The notes under the pieces were generated by a model, which had not been told where the DNA came from, ran no database searches, and was given only the letters and a program-made list of their open reading frames with translations. From the NCBI GenBank assembly GCA_002361535.1, contig DETG01000022.1:1-64000 (forward strand): DNA of 64,000 bases, read 5' to 3'. This document shows positions 25,827-35,348 of the stretch, piece by piece. Numbering within the stretch: position 1 is the first letter of the stretch; each line of letters opens with the position of its first letter. The translations under genes were made by a program, and so were the position numbers. This DNA is from Prevotella sp. UBA3294. GTDB taxonomy: Bacteria; Bacteroidota; Bacteroidia; Bacteroidales; Bacteroidaceae.

Positions 25827-27083
25827 TCACTCTTCCACAGCGGGATCCAAGCGGAACAGCTTGTCACTGGGACGTACCTTTGCACTGACGGCGATGGAAA
25901 CGCGCGAGCCCTGCTGGGCCACCTCCACTGGACCGTTGTCACCGTGGATCTCATTGGCAGTGACATACATCACTCCCGTGGTAGGACCAGTGATGAGCAT
26001 CTTGTCACCGACCTTGAAGGTGTTCGCCTCCACGGTGAACTCCGCCACACCGAGCTTCGAGAAATATTTCACGCCCCTACCGATATACACCTTCCGCTCT
26101 GTAGCATTGGAACCGTAGTTCTTGTTCCACTCTCCCATCAGCTGTCCCTGATAATAGCCGTCCCAGAACCCACGGTTGAAGACACGTGCCAGGCGCTCGT
26201 CCCAGTCATCCTTTTTCTCGTTGGTAAATGTACCGTCAAGAACACTCTGGATGGCTTCCTTATAGCAGCGCACCACGGTATAGACATACTCAGGACCACG
26301 GGCACGGCCCTCTATCTTAAATACACGCACACCTGCCTTCATCATCCGATCGATGAACCGTATGGTCTTCAGATCCTTCGGACTCATCAGGTACTTGTTA
26401 TCTACCTCGATCTGATGTCCTGTCTCGGCATCGGTAAGGATATACGAGCGACGGCAGATCTGCACGCACTCACCACGGTTGGCAGAACGGTTGGCAGCAT
26501 CCAAACTCATGTAACACTTCCCTGAAATAGCCATACACAGAGCTCCATGACAGAACATCTCAATGCGGATAGGCTTTCCCGACGGTCCGCAGATATGTTG
26601 CTCCACAGCCTGCCGGTGAATCTCTTCCACCTGCTCCATCTTCAGTTCACGTGCCAATACTACCACATCGGCAAACTGGGCATAGAAACGCAGGGCCTCG
26701 ATATTCGAGATATTCAATTGTGTACTGAGATGCACTTCTTGTCCTACTTCACGGCAATAGGTCATCACGGCCACATCAGAGGCGATGACAGCAGTGATCC
26801 TTGCCTCTTTGGCTGCATCGATGATCTCGCGCATCAGTGGCAGATCCTCTCCGTAGATAATGGTATTCACCGTAAGGTAGGTCTTTACACCCTGTTCCTC
26901 ACTGGTCTGGGCTATGCTGCGCAAATCGTTGATAGTGAACGTCGAGGCAGAATGAGCACGCATATTCAACTTCTCGATACCAAAGTAGATGGAGTCGGCA
27001 CCTGCCTGTAATGCCGCCGCCAGACTCTCTTGCGAGCCAACCGGAGCCATGATCTCAAAATCCGAAAGCTTTTCTTCTATCAT
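25827..27083 (-). CDS. U32 family protein (YegQ/TrhP-like)
   Basis: 418 residues from the ATG at 27083; the frame extends upstream only through the promoter. The N-terminal TIM-barrel-like part has MAPVGSQESLAAALQAGADSIYFG. The cysteine-bearing core, EMFCHGALCMAISGKCYMS then NRGECVQICRR, is the U32 signature, which in better-known members coordinates an Fe-S cluster. Older annotation calls these collagenase-like peptidases; characterised relatives (TrhP/YegQ, RlhA) are needed for RNA hydroxylation. The neighbouring SufE fits an Fe-S-dependent enzyme. KYLMSPKDLKTIRFIDRMMKAGVRVFKIEGRAR matches the TrhP-type region. The -7 box is only four bases from the ATG, so the message may be leaderless. 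Confidence 0.88.
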   Translation of the reverse strand: MIEEKLSDFEIMAPVGSQESLAAALQAGADSIYFGIEKLNMRAHSASTFTINDLRSIAQTSEEQGVKTYLTVNTIIYGEDLPLMREIIDAAKEARITAVIASDVAVMTYCREVGQEVHLSTQLNISNIEALRFYAQFADVVVLARELKMEQVEEIHRQAVEQHICGPSGKPIRIEMFCHGALCMAISGKCYMSLDAANRSANRGECVQICRRSYILTDAETGHQIEVDNKYLMSPKDLKTIRFIDRMMKAGVRVFKIEGRARGPEYVYTVVRCYKEAIQSVLDGTFTNEKKDDWDERLARVFNRGFWDGYYQGQLMGEWNKNYGSNATERKVYIGRGVKYFSKLGVAEFTVEANTFKVGDKMLITGPTTGVMYVTANEIHGDNGPVEVAQQGSRVSIAVSAKVRPSDKLFRLDPAVEE

Positions 27084-27087
27084 GGTG

Positions 27088-27115
27088 CAAAGGTACAAAA
27101 AATTCGGGGATACAA
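27088..27115 (-). promoter_or_regulatory. Promoter of U32-sufE, nearly touching the start codon
   Basis: On the minus strand TTG (27115-27113), 17 bases, TACCTTTG (27095-27088), then CACC and ATG. The remaining 27116-27354 holds no feature I can support. Confidence 0.65.
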
Positions 27116-27354
27116 GGACATTATAGGAAAGATTTCTTCTAATCCTCTCATCATCCTGCAAGAATCAAAGAAAGGGATGCATCCCGCACCCCTTTATCTT
27201 CATCTTGAAACCTTAATAATAACTAATAACCTATTTATCAAAACCTTATGAAAAATCTTTTTTCTCGATGCAAAGATATAAAGATCCTCTATTCCCGGCA
27301 ATTTTTTTCAACGAATCCGCCATCTTTTTCAGCGAAAACGATTGAACAGTGACC

Positions 27355-28188
27355 TTAAAAGGTGCAGGGAAGGGTGAGGAGCTGATACATCAGTGTACGT
27401 GCCATCCGCTGTTGACCAGCATCGTTGGGATGCAGCTGATCATTCTCGGGGTTATGGAAATACTGAAGGTTCTCCTCCATGAGCGGGAACAGTCCACACG
27501 ACGCGTTCCAATCGATGACAGGCACAGCCCACAGGTTCCCAGCCTCCTTCACTGCATTCACATAAGCATCCACCCACTCTCCACACTCGTTCTGGTACGA
27601 CTCATTGGGTTGCCAGTTCTTTTCGTTGGCAAAGAAGTTCGCACGGTGGATGGGGGTAAGCAGCACAATCTGCTTGGTGGGGAACATCCTTTTCACCGTA
27701 TCGAGGGCGATATTGATCCTACCACGGTAGGTGTTCTTATTCATCGCCGGCACCCGCTGGCGACGCGTCTCTAACTGTTTCGGTTTGTGGATACCTGCCA
27801 TCACCTCGGTGGTCTTCTCATCCCACCACTGTCCGATGGGCACTCCCGCATTGAAATCGTTCGTGCCGATGAAGATCAGGATGGCATCGAAGTCATCGCC
27901 ATGCTCTTTCTTCAACTGTTCTGCCTGTCGGGGAATATCATTCCACTGTCTTCCACTCACCCCATACACATAAGGAGTGATGTCGAGCCACTCTTGGAGG
28001 AAATTCCAGTATTTCTTCTTCGAGCCATTATTCCGCGGATCGGTGATGGAGTCGCCGAGATAAGCCACCCGCTTTCCCTGCCACGGATGAGTCCACGCTG
28101 CAGCTGTTCCTTTCCTGTCTTGTTTCTGATGTGGGAAGGCCTGGATACAACAGAGCAGGCACAACCAAACTACAATCTGTTTCTTCAT
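27355..28188 (-). CDS. Secreted SGNH/GDSL-type esterase
   Basis: 277 residues from MKKQIVVW, with a signal peptide of about 20 residues. SGNH blocks are present: block I VAYLGDSITD (nucleophile Ser), a VSGRQWND segment for block II Gly, block III IFIGTNDFNAG (Asn), and a late DQLHPNDAG with the Asp/His pair. Members deacetylate or demethylate-esterify sugars such as rhamnogalacturonan or xylan, or cleave other esters. The gene is last in the run GH105, GH2, SGNH, separated from GH2 by 61 bases that include a dispersed palindromic repeat. A pectin acetyl-esterase role is the most likely reading from context; sequence alone does not prove it. Confidence 0.85.
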   Translation of the reverse strand: MKKQIVVWLCLLCCIQAFPHQKQDRKGTAAAWTHPWQGKRVAYLGDSITDPRNNGSKKKYWNFLQEWLDITPYVYGVSGRQWNDIPRQAEQLKKEHGDDFDAILIFIGTNDFNAGVPIGQWWDEKTTEVMAGIHKPKQLETRRQRVPAMNKNTYRGRINIALDTVKRMFPTKQIVLLTPIHRANFFANEKNWQPNESYQNECGEWVDAYVNAVKEAGNLWAVPVIDWNASCGLFPLMEENLQYFHNPENDQLHPNDAGQQRMARTLMYQLLTLPCTF

Positions 28189-28208
28189 AAACACTAATCA
28201 CATTGTTC

Positions 28209-28239
28209 CTTCTCCCTCCCCTTGAGAGGGTTAGGGTGG
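28209..28239. repeat. CTCCCTCC/GAGGG palindromic repeat, intergenic copy
   Basis: CTCCCTCCCCTTGAGAGGG followed by a GGGTGGG word, between the SGNH and GH2 genes. It is the same family as the in-frame copies at 51586, 61048, 61257 and 62172. Confidence 0.7.
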
Positions 28240-28249
28240 GTATCTTTTT

Positions 28250-30664
28250 TTATTGAACGGTTAACATCTTGGTTTGTACTCGTTTCATGCCCTCACAAGA
28301 AGTGGTGAGTGTTATCTTACCCGCCTTCTTTCCTGCACGCAGGATGACGAGGGCACTGCCGTTGTAGAGTCGGCGGTGATCGGTGACATTCAGCTCATCA
28401 CTGTTTTGGTCGCCGTTGCTCACAGCCACGATACGGGCATCCCCCTCCACAGAGAAGGAGAGTTCCTGCTGCGCCTGATACACGCGCCGTCCTTTCTTGT
28501 CAACGGCATGGATACGAACATGTTGCAGATCCATGCCATCAGCTTGCCAATGATCATTATCTGGAACAGCCACAAGACGGACTGCCTCTCCCGTGGTCTC
28601 GATGCGATGGATGGCCTCAGGTCCCTTCACACCAGCGCAGTAAGCCCGTGCCTCCACATACCCAGGCTGATACACAACATTCTTCCACCGTATCTGATTA
28701 CGTTCCTTAGGATTGTCCTTGGCATTCTTCTTCGTTCCCAAGCTCTTGCCGTTGATCAGCAGTTCCACCGCATCAGCATTGGTATAAGTAACCAGTTCCA
28801 AAGTGTCACCCTGCCGACGGTTCCAGTGGTCGCTCATGCCGTCGTTGCCTGTCTGCACCCCGTTCCACATCACATCATGTCTGCTTTCTATCACACCGAT
28901 ATGCACCATCGTCTCGTCCTCCTTGAAGAGACTCTTCAACAGGTATGCCTTGGGCTTGGGTTCCAAGGAGATATCAAACACACCCTGTGTCCACCCCTTG
29001 GCAGGCCATCCCTGACTCTCACCGAGATAATCGATAGCACCCCAATAAGCCAGTCCGATCACCTTGTTAAGATCCATCTCAAAGAAGTTGGGTCCCATGC
29101 CACTGGTATTGGCCTCGCTCTGATAGAAAGTCATCCACGGGAAGCGCTGTCCGTCACCAGGGAAATACATATAGCGGTAGTTATAAGCCTGCACGTCTGT
29201 TACCATCGCCAAGTCGCAGGGCAGAGAATCGGTCTGCCAATTACGGTAACGAGGGTGCATGGCAACTGTCACCAGTCGGGTTGAGTCATAGCGTTGCAAT
29301 AATGTTTTCTGCAGCTTATAAGCCGTCACACCCCAATCATTGAATGTCGGGTTGTAATACTGCTGCAGTTCATTACCTAAGCTCCACATCACCACCGAGG
29401 GAGAGTTCCTGTCGCATTTCACCCATTCGGGCACATCATATTGCCAGAGGTGTTCCCATCCGGCACGACCGCCCGTATGCTGCTTTGTCCATTTGTCGTA
29501 TAACTCGTCCACCACGAGGATACCATGTTTGTCACATAGCTCGATGAAACTGCGGCTATAGGGATTGTGCGAAGTACGGATATGGTTGATGCCGAACTGC
29601 TTCATCAGCAGGATACGTTTCTCGATAGCCCGAGGATAGACGGCCGCCCCTAATGCACCGAGGGTGTGATGGTTGGCATATCCTTTCAGCAACACTTTCC
29701 TTCCGTTCAGCTTGAGTCCGAAAGTGGGTCCGATCTCTACGGTACGGATACCAAAATGATCGCTTACCTCATCGGCCACCGTACCGTCATCACGTAGCAG
29801 AGAGACCACCACCTTATATAAATAGGGGGTGTCCAGATCCCATAGTCGCGGACTGGGAATCTCAATCTCGGGCATCCGTACCTCCTGAGTGCGCGATTGC
29901 GGATGCCTCCTTATGGCCGTGATATTGTCATATACCTTCATACCATCCGGGTCATAGACCTGCATCTGCACACGTGTCTCTGGTGTGCGGTTCCGGTTGG
30001 TAAAAGAAACGGTCATATTGACGAAGCGGTTCTCACGGGTGGTGATACCCAAGGGATGACGCTCGAAATACAGATCCTTGGGAGTGATGACGAGATGGAC
30101 ATCGCGGAAAATGCCGCCCCCTGTGTACCAACGCGAGTTGTTAGGTTCCCGGGTATCGGCGAGCACAGCCACCACATTCTCTTCATTCCAGCGGATTTTG
30201 TCGGTGACATCTGTCTCGAAGCCCACATAGCCATAGTCGGTACCACCGATGCGGACACCATTCAGATAGACATCTCCTGTATAGATAATTCCTTCGAAAT
30301 CGAGGAGCACACGACGGTCGCGCATCTCCTCTGTGGGCATGAAATGGTAACGGTACCAGCCTTTGCCCATCTCCTTGAAGCCCCTGCCAGACAGCCGACT
30401 TCTGATGTTTGCCGACATATCACGGTTGTCGGCACGCTCATCTGCAGAAGGTGGCACCCACGGTTGCTCAATCTGGAAATCATGAGGCAGATTCAAGGTA
30501 CGCCATCCACTGTCGTCGAGCAAAAGAGCAGCACCGTTCTCGATCTCTCCAGCATGGAATTTCCAACCATCGTTGAGGTTCCGAACGATACGCGACTGCG
30601 CTGCCAGCAGGAGCGAACAGCCAAACAGTACGATCCCTATTATAGTCCTTTTCATTTGTATCAC
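28250..30664 (-). CDS. GH2 beta-glycosidase, beta-galactosidase-like, secreted
   Basis: 804 residues, signal peptide ending near LLAAQ. Domain order is typical of GH2: jelly-roll (about 25-195, with RNLNDGWKFHAG), Ig-like domain (200-305), TIM barrel (310-600) and a C-terminal Ig-like domain with VRLVAVPDNDHW. Acid/base Glu432 is in WSLGNELQ and nucleophile Glu517 in YQSEANTSG. LKGYANHHTLGALGAAV and HIRTSHNPYS are the usual GH2 substrate-site segments. Beta-galactosidase is the best guess; other exo-beta-glycosidase activities are possible. It sits between GH105 and the SGNH esterase, consistent with trimming galactose side chains of rhamnogalacturonan I. An alternative start is the ATG at 30655. 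Confidence 0.88.
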   Translation of the reverse strand: MIQMKRTIIGIVLFGCSLLLAAQSRIVRNLNDGWKFHAGEIENGAALLLDDSGWRTLNLPHDFQIEQPWVPPSADERADNRDMSANIRSRLSGRGFKEMGKGWYRYHFMPTEEMRDRRVLLDFEGIIYTGDVYLNGVRIGGTDYGYVGFETDVTDKIRWNEENVVAVLADTREPNNSRWYTGGGIFRDVHLVITPKDLYFERHPLGITTRENRFVNMTVSFTNRNRTPETRVQMQVYDPDGMKVYDNITAIRRHPQSRTQEVRMPEIEIPSPRLWDLDTPYLYKVVVSLLRDDGTVADEVSDHFGIRTVEIGPTFGLKLNGRKVLLKGYANHHTLGALGAAVYPRAIEKRILLMKQFGINHIRTSHNPYSRSFIELCDKHGILVVDELYDKWTKQHTGGRAGWEHLWQYDVPEWVKCDRNSPSVVMWSLGNELQQYYNPTFNDWGVTAYKLQKTLLQRYDSTRLVTVAMHPRYRNWQTDSLPCDLAMVTDVQAYNYRYMYFPGDGQRFPWMTFYQSEANTSGMGPNFFEMDLNKVIGLAYWGAIDYLGESQGWPAKGWTQGVFDISLEPKPKAYLLKSLFKEDETMVHIGVIESRHDVMWNGVQTGNDGMSDHWNRRQGDTLELVTYTNADAVELLINGKSLGTKKNAKDNPKERNQIRWKNVVYQPGYVEARAYCAGVKGPEAIHRIETTGEAVRLVAVPDNDHWQADGMDLQHVRIHAVDKKGRRVYQAQQELSFSVEGDARIVAVSNGDQNSDELNVTDHRRLYNGSALVILRAGKKAGKITLTTSCEGMKRVQTKMLTVQ

Positions 30665-30717
30665 TTTAATCGTGGGCCCACGTTCCCCCGTCCCTCGAAT
30701 GAAACAAGCGAAGCCTG

Positions 30718-31851
30718 TTAAAACAGAAGCATCTTATAATACTCTACAGCCCCCAAAAGGAAGCAGCCAGTGCCATAGTCCTCAAAGTCAGGTACCTTCG
30801 TATAAGTGACAGGCTGTCCTGCCGAAGGATCCTTACCCGTTCCCTGCACGTATCCTAAGAAGCCATCACGGTGTACACAATCCCGTACCAAACCTTTCCA
30901 AGCCCGATGACAAGCTTCTTCATAATCTTTGGCCTTGAGGATTTTGTTACGGATGCCCCAGCTGAATCCATAGAGGAAAAGACTCGTGCCTGTGAGCTCT
31001 TTCCCTTCGTAGTTGGTGCTCACCAAACTGGCATTCCAGAGCCCGTCTTCACGCTGGCAGGAAAGCAAGGCTGCACTCATCAATACGAAGTCACGCTTGA
31101 GTTGTTTGTAGTAGCGTTTAGTCGTTTTGTTCTTCGGCATCGCCTGCAGGTCGGAGAGTACACGCACCAAGGCTGCATACACCCACCCGCTGCCTCGGCT
31201 CCAGTAACAGTTCTTACCATCAGGCTCCTGATAAGGGGGAACATAGTCCTGATCGCGCCACCACAGACCTTCTGCAGCATTGAACAAACCTCCTGCTAAG
31301 GTATCACGGCTCCAGGTGTACATCTTCATGGCATGATCGATATAATTCTGTTCGCCTGTGGCTCTGTACATCTTGCTATAGACAGGCATGGACATCTGGA
31401 TGGCATCAATCCAAGTCCACCACCCGATTTTTGTCTTCATCTGCTGGTCAAGATTTTCACGCACATGTTCTATCATCCGTTCCTCCCGAGTCATCATATA
31501 ACGGTCGAGGTAGGTCTGCTCACAACACTGGTCATCGGCATGGCAAGTCTTGATGCCGTTGCGGGCTGTCCACTGATGGAAATCAGCCCAACTGTCAGTA
31601 TAATCGAGATACCGTTTGTCGGCATCAATTTCATACAGTGCCATCAGTCCTTCGTAATACACGCCGCGTGTCCACAAATTACTGGGGCGGATGCGCCCCA
31701 CGTTGGTGGGTTTGGTGGGATCAGCATATTTCTTCATGAAATACCCGTTTACCTTACGAGCCATTTCCAGTACGTCACGCTGCTGAACATGTTGTGCAGA
31801 AACTCCTGCCGCCATCAGCCATACAAAGCCTATGATTATAATTCTTTTCAT
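30718..31851 (-). CDS. GH105 unsaturated rhamnogalacturonyl hydrolase
   Basis: 377 residues, signal peptide ending near GVSAQ. The (alpha/alpha)6 fold of the YteR/YesR family is recognisable from PTNVGRIRPSNLWTRGVYYEG, KTCHADDQCCEQTY and WWTWIDAIQMSMPVY. Asp149 in WIDAI corresponds to the catalytic Asp143 of YteR as I remember it. The enzyme hydrates the double bond left by polysaccharide lyases on galacturonate, releasing a keto-sugar and rhamnose-ended product. It starts 19 bases after the M16 peptidase and is followed by GH2 and SGNH, so a pectin module is attached to a housekeeping run. The signal peptide puts it in the periplasm. Confidence 0.9.
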   Translation of the reverse strand: MKRIIIIGFVWLMAAGVSAQHVQQRDVLEMARKVNGYFMKKYADPTKPTNVGRIRPSNLWTRGVYYEGLMALYEIDADKRYLDYTDSWADFHQWTARNGIKTCHADDQCCEQTYLDRYMMTREERMIEHVRENLDQQMKTKIGWWTWIDAIQMSMPVYSKMYRATGEQNYIDHAMKMYTWSRDTLAGGLFNAAEGLWWRDQDYVPPYQEPDGKNCYWSRGSGWVYAALVRVLSDLQAMPKNKTTKRYYKQLKRDFVLMSAALLSCQREDGLWNASLVSTNYEGKELTGTSLFLYGFSWGIRNKILKAKDYEEACHRAWKGLVRDCVHRDGFLGYVQGTGKDPSAGQPVTYTKVPDFEDYGTGCFLLGAVEYYKMLLF

Positions 31852-31870
31852 AAGATAAGAAGTGGAAGAT

Positions 31871-33118
31871 TTATTGGTAGATAAGTGTAAGCATTTGTTC
31901 TGGGGAAAAGATCTCCTGGGCCACCTCCTGCAACTGCTCTGCCGTTACCCCATCGATATCATTAAACAACCGGGTGATATCTTTCTCCCATCCATAATGG
32001 AGAAAACTCTTGCCAAAGTCAAGGGCGAAGTTTTCACGATGATCGCAGGCGACACCAATCTGTCCCTTGATCTGCCGCTTGGCACAATAGATCTGGGCTG
32101 CAGAGAGCGGTTTCCGCATGACCTTGTCCAATTCGTGCCGTACCAGACGAAGACAGCGTTTGACATCATGGGGGTCACAGCCGAAGTAAGTACACCATAA
32201 TCCTGTGTCACCATAGCTCACCATACTGCTTTCCACGGTATATACCAGTCCGTTGCGTTCCCTCAGCGCAAGATTCAGTCGTGCGTTCATACCAGGACCG
32301 CCCAAGATATTATTCAGCAAATAGAGGGGAATGCGCTTCTCACTATGGATGTTGTAAGCGCGGTTGCCCAACATGACATGTGCCTGATGGGTGCCTTTGT
32401 TAAAAGAATAGACACCTAAGCCATGTCCCTCATGAATGGAGGGATTATCATTGTTGGTAAGGGCAGGAAGCATATCAGGACTTCCTCCCTTGGGGAGAGA
32501 TTGAAGGTGTTTTTCCAACAGTCTCACCAACCTCTTGAAATCAATATCTCCGTAGGCAAAGAAGATACTATTGTCCGGACGATAATATTTGCGAGTGAAA
32601 CGCAGAGCATCGGCGGTAGAATATTGACGGAGCCGATCTGCGTTCCCTAAGATATTGTGTCCCAACGGGTGTCCGGCGAAGAGAATGTTCTCAAAATCAT
32701 CGAAGATCAGTTCGGCAGGAGAGTCGTTATAACTTTCTATCTCATCACAGATCACCTCGATCTCCTTGTCAATCTCCTGTTGGGGATAGGTGCTATGGAA
32801 CACCATATCGGTGAGCACATCGATGGCGCGCGACAGATGGTCTTTCAACACTGCGGCATAGAATACTGTATCCTCTTTGTTCGTAAAGGCATTCAAGTCA
32901 CCACCCACCTGCTCCAGACTGTTCAGGATCTGCAGAGAGGAACGTCGTTCCGTTCCCTTGAAGGTGACGTGCTCACAGAAATGAGCCAATCCCTCGTCAC
33001 CTACCTCCTCATGCCGTGTGCCCGCAGCTATCTGGTAGCCACAATAGACCACCTGAGAGCTGCTGGGCAGATGGATAATCCGCAGTCCGTTGGGAAGCTG
33101 CCACGTGTTATAAGCCAT
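31871..33118 (-). CDS. M16-family zinc metallopeptidase
   Basis: 415 residues, no signal peptide. The inverted zinc motif HFCEH occurs near residue 48 in GLAHFCEHVTFKGTE, with the third ligand Glu in EVICDEIESYNDSPAE about 75 residues later. Two M16 halves are present; the second (from about 215: GKGTHQAHVMLGNRAYN in its start) lacks zinc ligands, as usual. This is the single-chain, PqqL/YmxG-like type that cuts short peptides. It starts four bases after the flavodiiron gene stop and so belongs to the same transcript. The M16 chain is about the usual length for this subfamily. Confidence 0.92.
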   Translation of the reverse strand: MAYNTWQLPNGLRIIHLPSSSQVVYCGYQIAAGTRHEEVGDEGLAHFCEHVTFKGTERRSSLQILNSLEQVGGDLNAFTNKEDTVFYAAVLKDHLSRAIDVLTDMVFHSTYPQQEIDKEIEVICDEIESYNDSPAELIFDDFENILFAGHPLGHNILGNADRLRQYSTADALRFTRKYYRPDNSIFFAYGDIDFKRLVRLLEKHLQSLPKGGSPDMLPALTNNDNPSIHEGHGLGVYSFNKGTHQAHVMLGNRAYNIHSEKRIPLYLLNNILGGPGMNARLNLALRERNGLVYTVESSMVSYGDTGLWCTYFGCDPHDVKRCLRLVRHELDKVMRKPLSAAQIYCAKRQIKGQIGVACDHRENFALDFGKSFLHYGWEKDITRLFNDIDGVTAEQLQEVAQEIFSPEQMLTLIYQ

Positions 33119-33121
33119 AAG

Positions 33122-34312
33122 CTACTCGCTCAACAGTCGTTCTGCCATGGCCCTACCCAAAGCCTCGCACTGGGCGAAGGTGTCGGCATTCACGCTCTGT
33201 TTAATCTCCACGGGTGTTCCCACAGCCTCGAAGTGCAGGTGTTCTTCGTTCCATTTGGCAATTTCGCCCACGGCCTTACTGGCCCAGCTGAAGCTGCCGA
33301 ACCACCCTAACAAGTGGTTGCCCTTAATGTCTTTACCCGCCAATTCCGACAGCAGCACATCCATCTCGTGATATAGTCCGGTGTTATAAGTAGGTGCTCC
33401 CACGATGAGTCCCCGATAACGGAACACGTCGCGGATGATATACGAATGGTGAGTCTTCGAGACATTGTACATAACAATGTTTTTGATACCAGCCTGTGAG
33501 GCAGCACGGGCAATAATTTCCGCAGCACGCTCGGTGTTCCCATACATCGTACCATAGCAAATCACCAGTCCTCTCTCTGTCTCATACCGGCTCATCTTGT
33601 CGTACATATCGATCACCTTGCTGATGTACTCATGCCACACAGGTCCGTGGGTGGCACAAATATAGTCGAGCTGAATACCAGAAAGTTTCTTCAAGGCATT
33701 CTGTACAGGTGTTCCATATTTTCCTACAATGTTGCTGTAGTAGCGTACCATTTCCAGCCAGAATGTGTCGCAGTTGATCTCACTGTCGATAATGCCGCCA
33801 TTCAAGGCGCCGAAGCAACCGAATGCATCACCCGAGAAGAGCACATGACTGGTAGTGTCGAGTGTCACCATGGTCTCGGGCCAGTGCACCATGGGGGTCA
33901 GTACAAAGTTCAGCGTATGTGCTCCCAAGTCGATGGAATCGCCATTCTTCACTTCTACGGTACCATCACTGATACCATAGAAGCCCTCCATCATCTGGAA
34001 CGTTTTCTTGTTCCCGATAATCTGGATATCAGGATAGTATTTCTTGATCAGGGCAATGCTTCCGCTATGATCTGGCTCCATGTGATTGATCACCAAGTAG
34101 TCGATAGGACGTTCACCGATGACCTCTTGGATATTCTTCAGATAAGGAACGAAGAAATCCACCTCTACAGTATCTATGAGGCACACTTTCTCATCATCGA
34201 TCAAGTACGAGTTATAGCTCACTCCGTTGGGCAACGGCCACAAGCCTTCAAAGAGGTTCTTGTTACGGTCGTTCACTCCTACATAATAAATTTTGTTTGT
34301 AATCTCAATCAT
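33122..34312 (-). CDS. Flavodiiron protein (FprA family A-type flavoprotein)
   Basis: 396 residues. The N-terminal metallo-beta-lactamase-like domain carries the diiron ligands: NHMEPDHSGS (His, Glu, Asp), VHWPETM (His), GDAFGCFG (Asp) and CATHGPVWH (His). The C-terminal flavodoxin domain starts with ICYGTMYGNTERAAEII (FMN phosphate loop) and has GAPTYNTGLYHEMD and WFGSFSWASKAV. These soluble enzymes reduce oxygen to water, or nitric oxide to nitrous oxide, protecting anaerobes. It overlaps the PfkB gene by four bases (ATGA), so the kinase, flavoprotein and peptidase are coupled. All metal ligands look present. Confidence 0.95.
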   Translation of the reverse strand: MIEITNKIYYVGVNDRNKNLFEGLWPLPNGVSYNSYLIDDEKVCLIDTVEVDFFVPYLKNIQEVIGERPIDYLVINHMEPDHSGSIALIKKYYPDIQIIGNKKTFQMMEGFYGISDGTVEVKNGDSIDLGAHTLNFVLTPMVHWPETMVTLDTTSHVLFSGDAFGCFGALNGGIIDSEINCDTFWLEMVRYYSNIVGKYGTPVQNALKKLSGIQLDYICATHGPVWHEYISKVIDMYDKMSRYETERGLVICYGTMYGNTERAAEIIARAASQAGIKNIVMYNVSKTHHSYIIRDVFRYRGLIVGAPTYNTGLYHEMDVLLSELAGKDIKGNHLLGWFGSFSWASKAVGEIAKWNEEHLHFEAVGTPVEIKQSVNADTFAQCEALGRAMAERLLSE

Positions 34313-35244
34313 ATAATCGTCATTTTCATTTTGTTTCCAAACTCCACACTCACTGAATTACTGATACTCTGACAGCAGTTTGCCGAGAACTCCTGGGCAC
34401 AGCAGATCACTTTGTCCCATTCCTCTTCTGTCAGTCCACGATTGATCACCTCGCGGGTAATACCATATTTCACCATGCCATAGACGAAGCCGGCATTAAA
34501 GTTGTCGCCCGCACCAATGGTACTGACGGTTTCCGTGCTCAGGATGGGATAGTCTTTTTTCAATGTATCAGAACGAAGAGCCACAGGTTCTGCTCCTCTT
34601 GTATAGATAAATTTCTTACAGTAGAAAGAAATCTCTGCATTATACACCTTATCGGGATCATTCTTCTTGAACAGTACCTCGAAATCCTCTTTCGAGCCCC
34701 GCACGATATCCGCATATTCCAAGTTCTCTAAGAAATTCGGCGTGATCTTCATCACATCGCTACGATGAGCAGCGCGGAAATTCACGTCATAGTATAAAAT
34801 GGCGCCATGCTGACGGGCATAGTCGAGGAAGCCGAACACCTGCGGGCGAATCACGGGATTCACGGCATAGAAGGATCCGAACATGACGATGTCGTCGGGC
34901 TGGATATCCGGATAGACAAAATCGAGTTGGTCATGCGGGTGATCCTTGTAGAACAGATACTCCGCATCGTTGTTCTCGTTAAGGAAGGCCAAGGAAATGG
35001 GTGACTTCGATTCAGGGAACACATTGATGTTGTCAGCGTTCACGCCATTCTCTTTTGCAAAACGGATGATGCTCTCGCCCACCCTGTCGTTGCCTGTCTC
35101 ACTGATAAACGAGGCACTCACACCTGAACGCCCCAAGGAGATCACTCCATTGAACACACTTCCGCCTGGCACCGCACCGATCGGTTTCCCGTCTTTGAAG
35201 ATAATGTCGAGCACGGTCTCACCAATTCCAATTACTTTCCGCAT
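34309..35244 (-). CDS. PfkB-family carbohydrate kinase, fructokinase-like
   Basis: 311 residues of the ribokinase fold. The N-terminal substrate-binding part has GGSVFNGVISLGRSGV, and the C-terminal ATP/anion-hole motif is STIGAGDNFNAGF with catalytic Asp. Fructokinase fits best (ETVLDIIFKDGKPIGAVPGGS is common in Bacteroidetes annotated that way), but ribose or 2-keto-3-deoxygluconate kinases share these motifs. A keto-deoxy-sugar kinase would suit pectin catabolism downstream; I cannot separate the options. It lies behind a strong Bacteroidetes promoter and overlaps the flavodiiron gene by four bases. Confidence 0.88.
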   Translation of the reverse strand: MRKVIGIGETVLDIIFKDGKPIGAVPGGSVFNGVISLGRSGVSASFISETGNDRVGESIIRFAKENGVNADNINVFPESKSPISLAFLNENNDAEYLFYKDHPHDQLDFVYPDIQPDDIVMFGSFYAVNPVIRPQVFGFLDYARQHGAILYYDVNFRAAHRSDVMKITPNFLENLEYADIVRGSKEDFEVLFKKNDPDKVYNAEISFYCKKFIYTRGAEPVALRSDTLKKDYPILSTETVSTIGAGDNFNAGFVYGMVKYGITREVINRGLTEEEWDKVICCAQEFSANCCQSISNSVSVEFGNKMKMTII

Positions 35245-35266
35245 ACTTCTGTAGATTAATCATCCG

Positions 35267-35297
35267 CAAAATTAAGTATTATTCACGACATAGCCAA
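35267..35297 (-). promoter_or_regulatory. Promoter of the PfkB-flavodiiron-M16 transcript
   Basis: On the minus strand TTG (35297-35295), exactly 20 bases, TAATTTTG (35274-35267). An excellent match to the Bacteroidetes consensus, with a leader of about 20 bases. Confidence 0.8.
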
Positions 35298-35348
35298 ATG
35301 TTTTGTGGAAAAACAACCATTGATTATTTGGTGTCAGCGCAGTCATCC

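Noticed and set aside
28274-29284. Antisense 336-codon frame over the GH2 gene
   Set aside because: It is a shadow of the real gene, with no family resemblance and no promoter.
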